A DNA stretch of 35,844 nt from a bacterium (GTDB lineage: Bacteria; CSSED10-310; JAJRTK01): contig JAJRTK010000086.1 of NCBI GenBank assembly GCA_024278345.1, forward strand, positions 1-35,844, read 5' to 3'. Shown piece by piece: positions 8,334 through 16,413 of this stretch (the stretch's first letter is position 1; the number at the start of each line of letters is the position of its first letter). A program made the position numbers and the translations under genes. The notes under the pieces are model-generated. The model was not told the origin of the DNA, did no database searches, and saw only the letters and a list, made by a program, of their open reading frames with translations.

Positions 8334-9869
8334 CTACTGTCGCCCATGCTTCTCCACGATATGCTGACCGATCCAGGTGGCAAGGGCCATAATCGTCACT
8401 TGTGGGTTCACGCCGATGGGGCTTGGAAAAATACTGGCATCGGCCACGAAGAGGCCCGAGAGCTGGTGGTGCTCACCGAAAGGACCGATGACTGAGGTTT
8501 TCGGGTCGCCGCCCATGCGGCACGAGCCCATGGCATGGACGGTGAGGACTTCATCGAGAGCCCCTCGGTCGACGCGGGGGTGGAAGATCTTTGGGATCTC
8601 GTCGGGGCTGGAAAGTTTGTTCAATCCATGAACTGGAAGAAGGACCTCTTTTGTACCGGAAGCGAAAAGAACTTCGGAGGCCAGTGCCAGTCCCCGCTTG
8701 AGGTTGTGGAAGTCCCTGTCGCTCATGGTGTAGGTCATTCTGGGTTCTCCGAACCAAGAGCGAATGCGGCCGGCGGAGTCGCTGTCTTCGATGAGAGCTC
8801 CGGCCGTGAGCATTTGGTTGTAACGCTCCATGATCTGAAGGTGCCGCTGGCCGATTTCCGGGAAGCCCATGGAGGTCAGGGCCGGGGCGACAAAGGAAAT
8901 CGCCAGCAGAATTCCCTCTTCCATGAATTCATTGATCTGCCAACCTTGGAGAGCGCCTTTCCAGGATTCGAGATCCTCATCGTAGAGCCCCACGGCTTTG
9001 ATGTTGGGGTGGAGGGTGACCCGTTCACCGATGAGGCCGCTTTCGCTCCGGATCTTGCTTTCCTGCAGGAGGATCGGCGTTTGGGTCGCTCCACCGGAGG
9101 CGACAATGATAGGGGCTCGGACTTCGATCTTCCCGTGAAACCCGGACCCGGGGCGCCGGAATCTCCCCGTGACGCCGCGCACCTTGTGCCCGTCGTGGAG
9201 AATCCGTTGAACGCGGCAGTCCGAATAGAGCTGAGCTCCGCGGGCCAGCGCCCGGGGAATGTAGGTCTGGAGCGTGCTCTGCTTTGCGCCGGTGGGACAA
9301 CCGTTGGTGCAGAGATTGGCGCCGACGCAGTGGATCTGGTTTCTTCGGATTTCCGTAGTCCGGTATCCAAGGGCATCGGCACCCTTCTTGAAAGTTCTGC
9401 TGTCGGCTCCGATCGATTCCGGAGATTGCGGTGCCACGTTGATCCGCTTTTCCACCTGCTCGAAGATCGGTTCCAGAGCCTTATAACTAAGCGCTGTCAG
9501 TCCATCCTCCCACTGCCAGCGCTTGATAATCTTTTCGGGAGCTCTCCAACAGATGGCCCCGTTCACCGTAGTGGAGCCGCCGACACATTGGCCTTCAGTG
9601 AAAACGACGTTTGGTTTTCCCATGAAAAGGGAAGCGCCGCCATTTCGGTAAAGATCCCGGAAGCTCTTCATGATGTCGGGACTGTAGTCTTTGGTGTTGA
9701 AATAGCCGCCTTCTTCAAGGATCACCACATCGAGGCCACCGTCGGCCAGCTCCGCGGCGATGGTGCCGCCTCCCGCTCCGGAGCCCACGACGCAGACATC
9801 GGCATCAATGCGAACGTCTTCGTTCAAAAGCCGTCCCTGATAGAGGTTTTCAAGGGGTTGCTGCATCAT
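8334..9869 (-). CDS. GMC-family FAD-dependent oxidoreductase
   Basis: 511-residue flavoenzyme of the glucose-methanol-choline oxidoreductase family, which oxidises alcohol or sterol-type substrates using FAD; the substrate cannot be read from sequence. The FAD-binding Rossmann motif VCVVGSGAGGGTIAAEL lies near residues 25-41, followed by ILEEGGYF. GGSTTVNGAICWR is the second family signature. The C-terminal domain has VHAMGSCRMG with the likely catalytic His near 445 and GVNPQVTIMALA with the second active-site position (Asn near 488). The Cys-rich stretch CVGANLCTNGCPTGAK near 180-195 is common in long-chain alcohol and sterol-type members. The ATG at 9869 follows a good GGGAGG site and overlaps the stop of the upstream gene (ATGA), indicating translational coupling. 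No signal peptide. Confidence 0.93.
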   Translation of the reverse strand: MMQQPLENLYQGRLLNEDVRIDADVCVVGSGAGGGTIAAELADGGLDVVILEEGGYFNTKDYSPDIMKSFRDLYRNGGASLFMGKPNVVFTEGQCVGGSTTVNGAICWRAPEKIIKRWQWEDGLTALSYKALEPIFEQVEKRINVAPQSPESIGADSRTFKKGADALGYRTTEIRRNQIHCVGANLCTNGCPTGAKQSTLQTYIPRALARGAQLYSDCRVQRILHDGHKVRGVTGRFRRPGSGFHGKIEVRAPIIVASGGATQTPILLQESKIRSESGLIGERVTLHPNIKAVGLYDEDLESWKGALQGWQINEFMEEGILLAISFVAPALTSMGFPEIGQRHLQIMERYNQMLTAGALIEDSDSAGRIRSWFGEPRMTYTMSDRDFHNLKRGLALASEVLFASGTKEVLLPVHGLNKLSSPDEIPKIFHPRVDRGALDEVLTVHAMGSCRMGGDPKTSVIGPFGEHHQLSGLFVADASIFPSPIGVNPQVTIMALATWIGQHIVEKHGRQ

Positions 9870-10456
9870 TTTGTCCCTCCCAAGATCATGGAAACGGTTT
9901 GCGGAGCAGCTTGCCGGGCGGCTTCGTCAGCCTTCAGAAGAGCTCGGCGACGGGAGCACATCTCCACAGTGAATCCCTCGACTCGGTATCCCACCTGCAT
10001 CCGGACTTCGGGGAGGTCGTAGAAGGCGAAGTAGATGGCGGCTCGCAAGGCGATGGCGGCTTGGCGGACAAAATAGGAAGAGGAAGACTGGATCTGTTCA
10101 AAGATCTCCTTGCGGGTGGCAACGGGCAGGCTCGACAAAGAACGGGGCGACTTCAGGCTTGCCAGCGGGAGCCATTCCATCAAACGGAGACCCAGCCGAA
10201 GGCCAAACCAGGCCAGAGGCGTCATCCTTGCTCCCGATAGCATGACTTCGTGAGTCGTTCTTGCCGCGACGTTCCAGCTTGGATCCACCGGCGGCAGAAT
10301 TGCCTCGCACAAGGCAAGGAGAGTTCGGTTCAGGGCCAGCGCATCCACTGCCACCCCTTCTGATCGACCCGCGGGCATGCGTGGTTCCAGTTTTGCGGTG
10401 AATCCGTCCACTTTCTGCGGATCAAGAACGGGTATCGTCCGGGTCTGGACAGCCAT
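9866..10456 (-). CDS. Small partner protein of the GMC oxidoreductase
   Basis: 196-residue helical protein encoded directly upstream of, and overlapping by four bases with, the GMC oxidoreductase. The ATG at 10456 is chosen because AGGAGG sits five bases upstream; longer in-frame starts lack such a site. The sequence (LALCEAILPP, FEQIQSSSSYFVRQAAIALRAAIYFAFYDLPEVRMQVGY) resembles the N-terminal helical extension or separate small subunit accompanying many GMC dehydrogenases, similar in idea to gluconate-2-dehydrogenase subunit 3. The tight coupling suggests the two proteins form a complex. No twin-arginine or other signal peptide is visible, so the complex is probably cytoplasmic or membrane-peripheral. 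Confidence 0.8.
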   Translation of the reverse strand: MAVQTRTIPVLDPQKVDGFTAKLEPRMPAGRSEGVAVDALALNRTLLALCEAILPPVDPSWNVAARTTHEVMLSGARMTPLAWFGLRLGLRLMEWLPLASLKSPRSLSSLPVATRKEIFEQIQSSSSYFVRQAAIALRAAIYFAFYDLPEVRMQVGYRVEGFTVEMCSRRRALLKADEAARQAAPQTVSMILGGTK

Positions 10457-10556
10457 CTCATCCTCCTGCTGTTCCATCGATTGTGGGTCATTAGGGCGGA
10501 TGCCCGGAAGCGTGCGCCGGGAGTTCTGGTTTCTATCCGGGCCTTCCTGGCGGAGC

Positions 10557-10575
10557 AAATTGGTTCAACCAATTT
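10557..10575. promoter_or_regulatory. Operator palindrome O2 (PdhR/LldR-like)
   Basis: Perfect 19-bp palindrome AAATTGGTTCAACCAATTT centred at 10566. The core TGGT-N3-ACCA within AATTGGT-N3-ACCAATT is the recognition pattern of FadR-subfamily GntR regulators such as PdhR and LldR. It lies about 50 bp downstream of the predicted start of GMC operon transcription. Confidence 0.75.
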
Positions 10576-10604
10576 TCCGGGCAAATCCAACACGGTCGCG
10601 CGGG

Positions 10605-10623
10605 GAATTGGTTCAACCAATTC
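10605..10623. promoter_or_regulatory. Operator palindrome O1 overlapping the GMC promoter
   Basis: Perfect 19-bp palindrome GAATTGGTTCAACCAATTC centred at 10614, sharing its 17-bp core with O2 and lying 48 bp from it centre to centre. It overlaps the predicted -10 box and start region of the GMC operon, so a bound repressor would block RNA polymerase. No FadR-type GntR gene is in this window. Confidence 0.78.
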
Positions 10624-10649
10624 TTGCCTTCAAAAAAATCAATTGTCAA
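10620..10649 (-). promoter_or_regulatory. Predicted sigma70-type promoter of the GMC operon
   Basis: On the minus strand, a perfect -35 TTGACA (10644-10649) is followed after 18 bp by AAGAAT (10620-10625), a 4/6 match to the -10 consensus. The T-rich spacer stands out in this GC-rich region. Transcription would start near 10613, leaving a leader of about 155 nt before the ATG at 10456. Confidence 0.65.
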
Positions 10650-10748
10650 GGGGGGAATCTGAAATTCCCTTGAGGTTCTAAAAGAGAGGCTTTAGAAACG
10701 GGTGGTGAGCCTCCTTCGGGGGACTGGTTCCGTCTGGGGGTGATGAAG

Positions 10749-10792
10749 GGCGAGTGGCGGCGGACGGACTGCCGCCGCCGGGAGCGGAACTC
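10749..10792 (+). repeat. Intergenic repeat, copy B
   Basis: Reads GGCGAGTGGCG ... GGGAGCGGAACTC on the plus strand, 44 bp, followed by CATAAAAAAGGAG. The middle forms a GC-rich hairpin (GGCGGCGGAC with TGCCGCCGCC). It lies about 170 bp upstream of trpS. See copies A, C, D and E. Confidence 0.75.
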
Positions 10793-10963
10793 AGCCATAA
10801 AAAAGGAGACTCCACGGGAATGGAATCGTTGGGCAAGAGGGTGGCGATGGGCGGTTGCTTGAACCGCGAAGTTGTGGAACGATGAATCCGAGCAACCGGC
10901 TCGAGGTTGTCCATGTTTTAGCTCGACAGGCGAAAACGCCCAATTGACGGGGGTGAATGCTCC

Positions 10964-11926
10964 ATGCGCGTACTCTCAGGAATCCAGCCGTCGGGAATCC
11001 TTCACCTAGGCAACTATTTCGGGGCGCTCCAGCAGCACCTTGAAATGCAGCACCAGGGGGATGCTTACTATTTTATTGCCAACTATCATGCCCTGACGAC
11101 TGTCAGGGATACGGATCGCCTTCGGGAGATGACGCTCGACGTGGCGCTGGACTATCTGGCATTGGGGCTTGATCCAGAAAAATGCTGTCTTTATCGGCAA
11201 TCGGACCTTCCCGAGGTGACGGAGCTGACCTGGCTTCTATCGACGGTAACGCCCATGGGCCTGTTGCAGCGTTGCCATTCCTACAAGGACAAAATTGCCA
11301 GGGGACTCAGTCCCGACCACGGTCTTTTCGCCTATCCCCTGTTAATGGCCGCGGACATTTTGATCGTGGATGCCCGGGTTGTGCCGGTAGGCAAGGACCA
11401 GAAACAACACCTGGAGGTGACGCGGGACATTGCGCAGCGATTCAACCACATCTATGGCGATGTTTTCGTGATTCCCGAAGCTCGCATCGTTGAGGAGGTC
11501 GCCGCCGTGCCGGGGACGGACGGACAGAAGATGTCCAAGTCCTACGGCAATACGATTGACATTTTCGCCAGCGGCAAGCGTTTGAAACGGCAGGTCATGG
11601 GAATCGTCACCGATTCAACCGAGCTCGCTGATCCCAAGGACCCGGATTCGTGCAATGTGCTTGCCCTCATGAAGCTCTTTGTCGAGCCGGAGGAGCTGGA
11701 AGATTGGCGGCGCCGCTATCGTGCGGGGGGCACGGGGTACGGGCATGCGAAGCTCCGCCTCATCGAGCTCATCGATGGGCGTTTCAAAGATGCTCGGGAT
11801 CGCCGTGCACAATTGGCGCGACAACCGGATCGAGTTGAAAAAGTGCTTCAAGAGGGTGTGGAGCGGGCTCGGCAGGTGGCGGGCAAGACTTTGGAGAGGG
11901 CGAGGCAAGCCTGTGGATTGTCATGA
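10964..11926 (+). CDS. trpS: Tryptophanyl-tRNA synthetase
   Basis: 320-residue class Ic aminoacyl-tRNA synthetase that charges tRNA-Trp with tryptophan in the cytoplasm. The HIGH-type signature is PSGILHLGN (HLGN at residues 14-17) and the KMSKS loop is at 189-193 (TDGQKMSKSYGN). GKDQKQHLEVTRDIAQRFN is the typical mid-domain motif. The length agrees with bacterial TrpRS (about 330). The ATG is preceded by GGGGGTGA. It is followed after 130 bp by fbp on the same strand. The long leader carries repeat copy B, but no recognisable T-box. Confidence 0.97.
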   Translation: MRVLSGIQPSGILHLGNYFGALQQHLEMQHQGDAYYFIANYHALTTVRDTDRLREMTLDVALDYLALGLDPEKCCLYRQSDLPEVTELTWLLSTVTPMGLLQRCHSYKDKIARGLSPDHGLFAYPLLMAADILIVDARVVPVGKDQKQHLEVTRDIAQRFNHIYGDVFVIPEARIVEEVAAVPGTDGQKMSKSYGNTIDIFASGKRLKRQVMGIVTDSTELADPKDPDSCNVLALMKLFVEPEELEDWRRRYRAGGTGYGHAKLRLIELIDGRFKDARDRRAQLARQPDRVEKVLQEGVERARQVAGKTLERARQACGLS

Positions 11927-12056
11927 CCGATCCTGCCCGCTGGTGAAGCTTGTGGGGCGCGGGCCGTGGAACAGCCATGACGCCGTGCGTTCCTTTCGTG
12001 GGGAAGGAGTGCCGGGGATCTGGTGAAACGGGACTTCCCAGGAGGAGAAAGAACTC

Positions 12057-13064
12057 ATGTTTCCAAAGAAGTATATGACTCTATCGCGCCATATCCGCGA
12101 GGAAGAACGGCGTTATCCCAGCGCCACGGGGGTCTTTTCGAATTTGTTGGACCACCTGGCTCTCGCGGGGAAGCTCATCGTCCGGGAGGTGAACAAGGCC
12201 GGGCTTGTGGATATTCTGGGGCTCACCGGCGAGATGAATGTCCAGGGTGAAGAGGTTCAGAAGCTGGACGACTTCGCTCACCAGATGATGGTCAAAATGC
12301 TGGATCACAGCGGGCTGCTTTCGTCCATGGCCTCTGAAGAGGTGGAGGACATCATCCCCATCCCGCCCGACATGCAGCGCGGGCCCTACGTCCTGCTCTT
12401 CGATCCCCTGGACGGATCGTCGAACATCGACGCCAACGTCAGTATCGGGACGATCTTCAGCATTCTCAAGAAGGTTTCCGCCGGTGAAGAGGGTGTCCTG
12501 GAAGACTGCCTTCAGCCAGGGTGCCGTCAGGTGGCCGCAGGTTACATCATCTATGGTTCCTCGACGATGCTCGTTTATACCACGGGAAACGGGGTCCACG
12601 GCTTTACTCTCGATCCCAGCGTCGGCGAGTTCCTGCTTTCTCACCCGGATATCAGAATTCCCAAGAGGGGCAAGATTTTCAGCGTGAACTTGGGAAACTT
12701 TCGCCGCTACGACGAAAGGCTGCAGAACTACATCCGCTACCTCATGGGAGAAGAGAACGCCATCGGCCAGCCCTATAGTTTGCGCTATATTGGCTCACTG
12801 GTGGCCGATTTCCACCGCAATTTGCTCTATGGCGGCATTTTCATGTACCCGGGCGATTCCAAGAACAAGAATGGCAAGCTCCGCCTCTTGTACGAGGCGA
12901 ATCCCCTGGGAATGGTCGTGGAGCAGGCTGGCGGGAAGATTTCCAACGGTTGGGAGAGCATCCTGGAGATCCAGCCCCGGGAGCTGCACCAGAGAGTTCC
13001 CCTTTTCATCGGAAGCCACGACGATGTGATGGAGGCCGAGGAGTTCATTCAGGGCAAGCGATGA
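12057..13064 (+). CDS. fbp: Fructose-1,6-bisphosphatase, class I
   Basis: 335-residue cytoplasmic enzyme that hydrolyses fructose 1,6-bisphosphate to fructose 6-phosphate, the committed step of gluconeogenesis. The class I metal-site motif DPLDGSSNID is at residues 116-125, with the acidic SEEVED segment near 93-98 and the sugar-phosphate-binding region RYIGSLVADFHRNLLYGGIF near 243-262. KLRLLYEANPLGMVVEQAGG near 277-296 completes the fold signature. Length is normal for the family. AGGAGG lies upstream of the ATG at ordinary spacing. It may be co-transcribed with trpS, but the 130-bp gap is long enough for its own promoter. Confidence 0.97.
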   Translation: MFPKKYMTLSRHIREEERRYPSATGVFSNLLDHLALAGKLIVREVNKAGLVDILGLTGEMNVQGEEVQKLDDFAHQMMVKMLDHSGLLSSMASEEVEDIIPIPPDMQRGPYVLLFDPLDGSSNIDANVSIGTIFSILKKVSAGEEGVLEDCLQPGCRQVAAGYIIYGSSTMLVYTTGNGVHGFTLDPSVGEFLLSHPDIRIPKRGKIFSVNLGNFRRYDERLQNYIRYLMGEENAIGQPYSLRYIGSLVADFHRNLLYGGIFMYPGDSKNKNGKLRLLYEANPLGMVVEQAGGKISNGWESILEIQPRELHQRVPLFIGSHDDVMEAEEFIQGKR

Positions 13065-13376
13065 GTGACAAGGCGCCACCTTCTTCAGGTGCCCAACCAG
13101 AAACCTCCCCGATGGCATGAGCTGGACGGGAATCCGGTTGGTTTGCCCCTGTAGGCCATGAATTGGTAGAAACGCTTTTCCTTCCTTGGGTTGAGTCCGC
13201 TCCCGTCGTCGTCCATCCGGCCGCCGCCACTCGCCTTTCCATGGGTTCTGGAGCATCATTAGCGCCCTGGCGTGACCCTGTCGAAATCCGTGCGGCCGCT
13301 AGCCACGAGGCAGCCTGTCCCATCTGGATGTGTCGGTAGTTCGCGACGCCTGAGGTGGCGGACTTGGCGGCTCTTC
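13065..13376. other. Intergenic region between convergent genes
   Basis: 312 bp between the 3' ends of fbp and the cyclase-homology/AAA gene. It contains repeat copy C (13193-13235) and a 13-bp stretch TAGCGCCCTGGCG at 13260-13272 that also occurs inside the hairpin array at 8009-8021. A weak hairpin (CACCT/AGGTG, 13076-13094) lies just after fbp but has no T-run, so no terminator is called. Confidence 0.55.
13193..13235 (-). repeat. Intergenic repeat, copy C
   Basis: On the minus strand reads GGCGAGTGGCG ... GGGAGCGGACTC (one A fewer than copies A and B), 43 bp, with GCCGGATGG in the middle as in copy D. It is followed by AAGGAAGGAAAAG. It sits between two convergent genes, so it is not a 5' leader of either. 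Confidence 0.75.
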
Positions 13377-15440
13377 TCAAGTCACCAAACCCCAGCCTGA
13401 GGCGTCGCCGAGATCTTCGACGCCATGAGGAATGGTGAGTTTTCCAATCCCCTCGATCAAGAGCCGGGGATTGCCCCGGCTTTCCTCTGCCAGGAGCAAG
13501 ATCTCTTCGTCAGTGGGACGAAGGGACTGGGGGATCACCGAGAGAATCAATTCCACTGCTTCCTCGTGATCCAGCGGCTGGAGCTCCAGGAGCTCGAAGC
13601 TTGACCTAAGCGGTTCTTCGGCACTTTCAGAAGCCTCGGTGGCCGCTACCAAGACGATGGGTTTTCTATGGAGGAGCATGGTCAATTTTGCCAATACTCC
13701 TCTTGTCAGGCGCGTGGTCCCGTGAAGATCGTCGAAAGTTGCCAGAATCGGGGTTCTGGAAGCCACCTCGAAGATTTTTCCGGCCAGCGCTTCTGCAAAG
13801 GTGTTGGGTTTCTTTGGAACTTCCAGGCTCTTGTCGCCGGCTAAGGCAAGAAAAAGCTCTGCCAGAGGTTGGAGGTCCCAGGGGCTTTCAGGCGGTTGAC
13901 ACTGGATGGTGGCGACGTGGAACCCCCTGGTTTTGGCCTTCTTGGCTGCACTCTCCAAGATCCGGCTCTTGCCAAGCCCCTTGGCGCCGGTGATGAGGAG
14001 AGCTGTCCCGGTGCCTTGAGCCAGAGCTTCTTCCAATGCCGCATCGATGGTGGCAATCTCCAGAGCACGCCCGACCAACGGTGCCACAGTTTCCTCACGT
14101 TCCTGAGAACGGCGGACGGAGATCAACATGTAGCCGCCGGGAGGTTCTTGAGTGGGCTTGCGCTGAAACCGAAGGTCTCCGCTGGGCGGAGGCCGATGGA
14201 CCTGGAAGACAAACTTTTTTGAGGCGCCGGCCCGTGTGCGCGGGCAAACCAGCGTTTGGCCGGGTTCCGCCAATTGGCAGAGACGCCGCGCTGTCGCCAG
14301 GGCTGGCCCCAGCAGCACGATCTGGTGCCGGACATCAGTTCCTACTTCGCCTCGAAAGACTCTCCCCTGCGCCATCCCTGCCGCCGGTTTTTCAAGGTCG
14401 AATCGTCCTCCGAAATCAAAGAAGGAAGCGAGTTCCAGGGCTGCGCCAACGCATTCCAGGATGGCAGGTAAGCTCGCCATAAGGCTCAGCTCTCCCGTGG
14501 AAACGGTGGCATGCTGGAGTCGACCACCGATTTTCTTGAGGTGCGTGGCGAAGGCTCTGGCAACGGAGTCAAGAATCTGAATTGCCAGCGTGTCGGGAAT
14601 CGTCCGGTGCCCTCGAACTCGCAGGAAGACGATCTGTCGATGATGAAGAGAGATACAGGCGGAAGGTGGATCACTGTCGCACAGTTCCCGGATCTCTCTT
14701 CCCACTGCCTCGGAGAGCCAGCGGGCCAGTTTTGGTCCTGCACGGACAAGGCCGGCATCCACGGGTTCGAAGCGATCTTGCAGGAGAGGAACCCCTCGCA
14801 CCAGCGCCCCGCCGGGATGGCGGAATGCATCGTCGGTCCGCACGGTCCCGGCCCAGGAAAGGAGCTCGTTGGTGGCAAATACGCTGTTCGTTTCCGTGGA
14901 AAGGGCAGCCTCCAGGCTTTCGTGGACGGCCTTGCCCAGAAAGAGGGGAGTCCAACCTCCCAAGTCGATGGCGCCGAGGGTGGCATGACCGAAATGACAA
15001 CCGACGCGAACCCCCGGGAAAAGTCTGAGAGGTCCTTTCCCAGAGCCCCCGGCGGGGTCGGTCATCCGGAGGGCAGCCTCCAGTGCAGCCTGGCAAGCTC
15101 GTTGACGTATGTCAGGGGCCGAGGCCGCCGGGAAGAAAGCCCAAAGACCGTCGGCATCCAGCGATATCGTGGAGCCCCCCGCCCGATGCACTTGCTGGCA
15201 GCAAGGGCCGTAGAGGGCGTCCAGTGCCTGTTTCAACGCCAGACCCTCGTCTTTGCTGGCAACCTGCGGTGCCACGCCATCCAGGAGTTGTCCGAACTGG
15301 ACGCGGAGGATCGCGCCTTCCACGGCCGCTGTCCAAGGCGCGGTGGGCGGAAGGCGGCTCTCCGCGGCCAAGACCCGAAAAACTTCCGGAAGAAAAGGTG
15401 CCAGGCGGCGATGGAGAAAAGGAGGCTGTTGGGGGGGCAT
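13377..15440 (-). CDS. Degenerate double cyclase-homology domain / AAA ATPase protein
   Basis: 687-residue cytoplasmic protein. Two class III nucleotide-cyclase homology domains (about residues 35-215 and 260-445) precede an AAA/STAND-type ATPase module (about 465-687). The ATPase has Walker A GAKGLGKS near 491-498 and Walker B ILATFDDLH. Both cyclase domains look inactive. In the first, the usual FxDLxGFT motif is replaced by RVQFGQLLDG, so the first metal Asp is lost, while the second Asp survives in DADGLWAFF. The Asn-Arg catalytic motif is absent in both. Relatives with this order usually have a long C-terminal TPR region; this one stops after the ATPase. The ATG at 15440 follows GGAAAGAG; an upstream GTG adds seven residues. 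A regulatory, nucleotide-sensing role is inferred. It is 53 bp downstream of the zinc-ribbon gene. Confidence 0.85.
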   Translation of the reverse strand: MPPQQPPFLHRRLAPFLPEVFRVLAAESRLPPTAPWTAAVEGAILRVQFGQLLDGVAPQVASKDEGLALKQALDALYGPCCQQVHRAGGSTISLDADGLWAFFPAASAPDIRQRACQAALEAALRMTDPAGGSGKGPLRLFPGVRVGCHFGHATLGAIDLGGWTPLFLGKAVHESLEAALSTETNSVFATNELLSWAGTVRTDDAFRHPGGALVRGVPLLQDRFEPVDAGLVRAGPKLARWLSEAVGREIRELCDSDPPSACISLHHRQIVFLRVRGHRTIPDTLAIQILDSVARAFATHLKKIGGRLQHATVSTGELSLMASLPAILECVGAALELASFFDFGGRFDLEKPAAGMAQGRVFRGEVGTDVRHQIVLLGPALATARRLCQLAEPGQTLVCPRTRAGASKKFVFQVHRPPPSGDLRFQRKPTQEPPGGYMLISVRRSQEREETVAPLVGRALEIATIDAALEEALAQGTGTALLITGAKGLGKSRILESAAKKAKTRGFHVATIQCQPPESPWDLQPLAELFLALAGDKSLEVPKKPNTFAEALAGKIFEVASRTPILATFDDLHGTTRLTRGVLAKLTMLLHRKPIVLVAATEASESAEEPLRSSFELLELQPLDHEEAVELILSVIPQSLRPTDEEILLLAEESRGNPRLLIEGIGKLTIPHGVEDLGDASGWGLVT

Positions 15441-15493
15441 GGACTTCTCTTTCCAGGTCACGATGGAGCCAAACCCTGAGATTCTGCCCGAGG

Positions 15494-16231
15494 CTACGGC
15501 CTTCGAAGTTCTCCCTGGACTTTTCTGGGAGGAATGCCGAGGCCTTTTTCCAGTTGGTCTTCGATGAAAAAGGCCTGCTCGGGATGCTTGAGCCCCGAGG
15601 TGAGGCCGATGGTCGCCCCGGAATGGAGGATCGCCCGGACTTGGTAGGAAGCGTGGCGGTGGCCAAGGCTGTTGTGCCGAACACTTTCAACACAGTAAAT
15701 CTGTTTGACATCTGGAACAGGGATATTTCGTTTTCCGAACCAGGGCAAGGGACGCTGACGAACGGTGAGGAAACGGCGATCCGCTTGAATCACCGTCGAG
15801 TTGACGAAGCGGGCCAGAGTGAAGTACGCGAAGAAGACTCCGCCACCGGCATAGAGCGTCGTGATCATCTTGAGACTGAAGTCAAGGCCAGGATAATAAA
15901 GTTCTGTAAACCACAAGTAGAGAGGCGCGTACCACAAGAGACAACTGACCAGGGAAAGAAAGGCCAGTTTCTCGAACCACCGCTGCGTGATTCTTACGCT
16001 TCCAGCCATCGTCTTGATGGTCATGCCAGCGGGAAGAGCGACGGGGTCTTGATGGGGCTTCCACCCTTGCCGGATGGCTTCCTGCAAATGGGCGATAGAG
16101 CCGGTCGCGGACCCCAGCACCTCGGCAAAGCTGAAGACGAAGCCACAGTGGCTACACTTGGCGATGGCATGTTCGAGGTTCATGTCGCCGGCCAGGATGG
16201 GCGTGTCGCATTGCTGGCAACTCAGGTGCAT
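15494..16231 (-). CDS. Zinc-ribbon membrane protein
   Basis: 245-residue protein of unknown function. The N-terminus has CQQC and, 20 residues later, CSHC, a four-Cys zinc ribbon. Two hydrophobic helices lie near residues 90-110 and 122-143, and the remaining C-terminal domain is mixed alpha/beta with no recognised motif. The ribbon and C-terminal domain are predicted on the same, cytoplasmic, side. It lies 53 bp upstream of the cyclase-homology/AAA gene and is probably co-transcribed with it, though no functional link is evident. The ribosome site is weak (GCGAGAAG). Confidence 0.8.
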   Translation of the reverse strand: MHLSCQQCDTPILAGDMNLEHAIAKCSHCGFVFSFAEVLGSATGSIAHLQEAIRQGWKPHQDPVALPAGMTIKTMAGSVRITQRWFEKLAFLSLVSCLLWYAPLYLWFTELYYPGLDFSLKMITTLYAGGGVFFAYFTLARFVNSTVIQADRRFLTVRQRPLPWFGKRNIPVPDVKQIYCVESVRHNSLGHRHASYQVRAILHSGATIGLTSGLKHPEQAFFIEDQLEKGLGIPPRKVQGELRRP

Positions 16232-16413
16232 GGGGCTTCTCGCGGTTCCACGGGTTCACTTTGCGGTTCAAGACGAAGCCCATCTTACCGCTCCTGAGCC
16301 GGAACGTCACGTGTTCACCTTCGCGGTGGAACCAACTCCCACCCGAAACGGCGCCGGCGTCGAAGTTGCCGAAAAAATGCTCTGTGATCGATGCGCCTCG
16401 AGCCTTGGAAGGG

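Larger units (their letters stand above)
10457..10963. other. Divergent regulatory region between GMC operon and trpS
   Basis: 507 bp without a gene. It holds the GMC promoter (10620-10649, minus), two operator palindromes (10557-10575 and 10605-10623), a hairpin GGGAAT/ATTCCC-like near 10654-10669, an inverted repeat TTCTAAA/TTTAGAA at 10676-10697 and repeat copy B (10749-10792). No clear trpS promoter, T-box or Trp leader peptide could be identified in 10793-10963. Confidence 0.65.

Noticed and set aside
8535-10022. Long plus-strand open frame of 495 codons
   Set aside because: Antisense shadow of the GMC oxidoreductase gene and its partner, which have clear family motifs on the minus strand.
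10819-10884. Small 21-codon open frame before trpS as leader peptide
   Set aside because: Contains no Trp codon and its upstream AAGGAG is too far from the ATG.
10690-10963. Possible T-box riboswitch before trpS (GGGTGG at 10699)
   Set aside because: No matching antiterminator, specifier stem or downstream terminator; too little room for stem I and the motif does not match the T-box core beyond GGGTGG.
13260-13272. Thirteen bases shared with the hairpin array at 8009-8021
   Set aside because: Too short to call a second array copy; the flanks do not match.
14511-16297. Long plus-strand open frames (322 and 404 codons)
   Set aside because: Antisense shadows of the cyclase-homology/AAA and zinc-ribbon genes, caused by high GC content.
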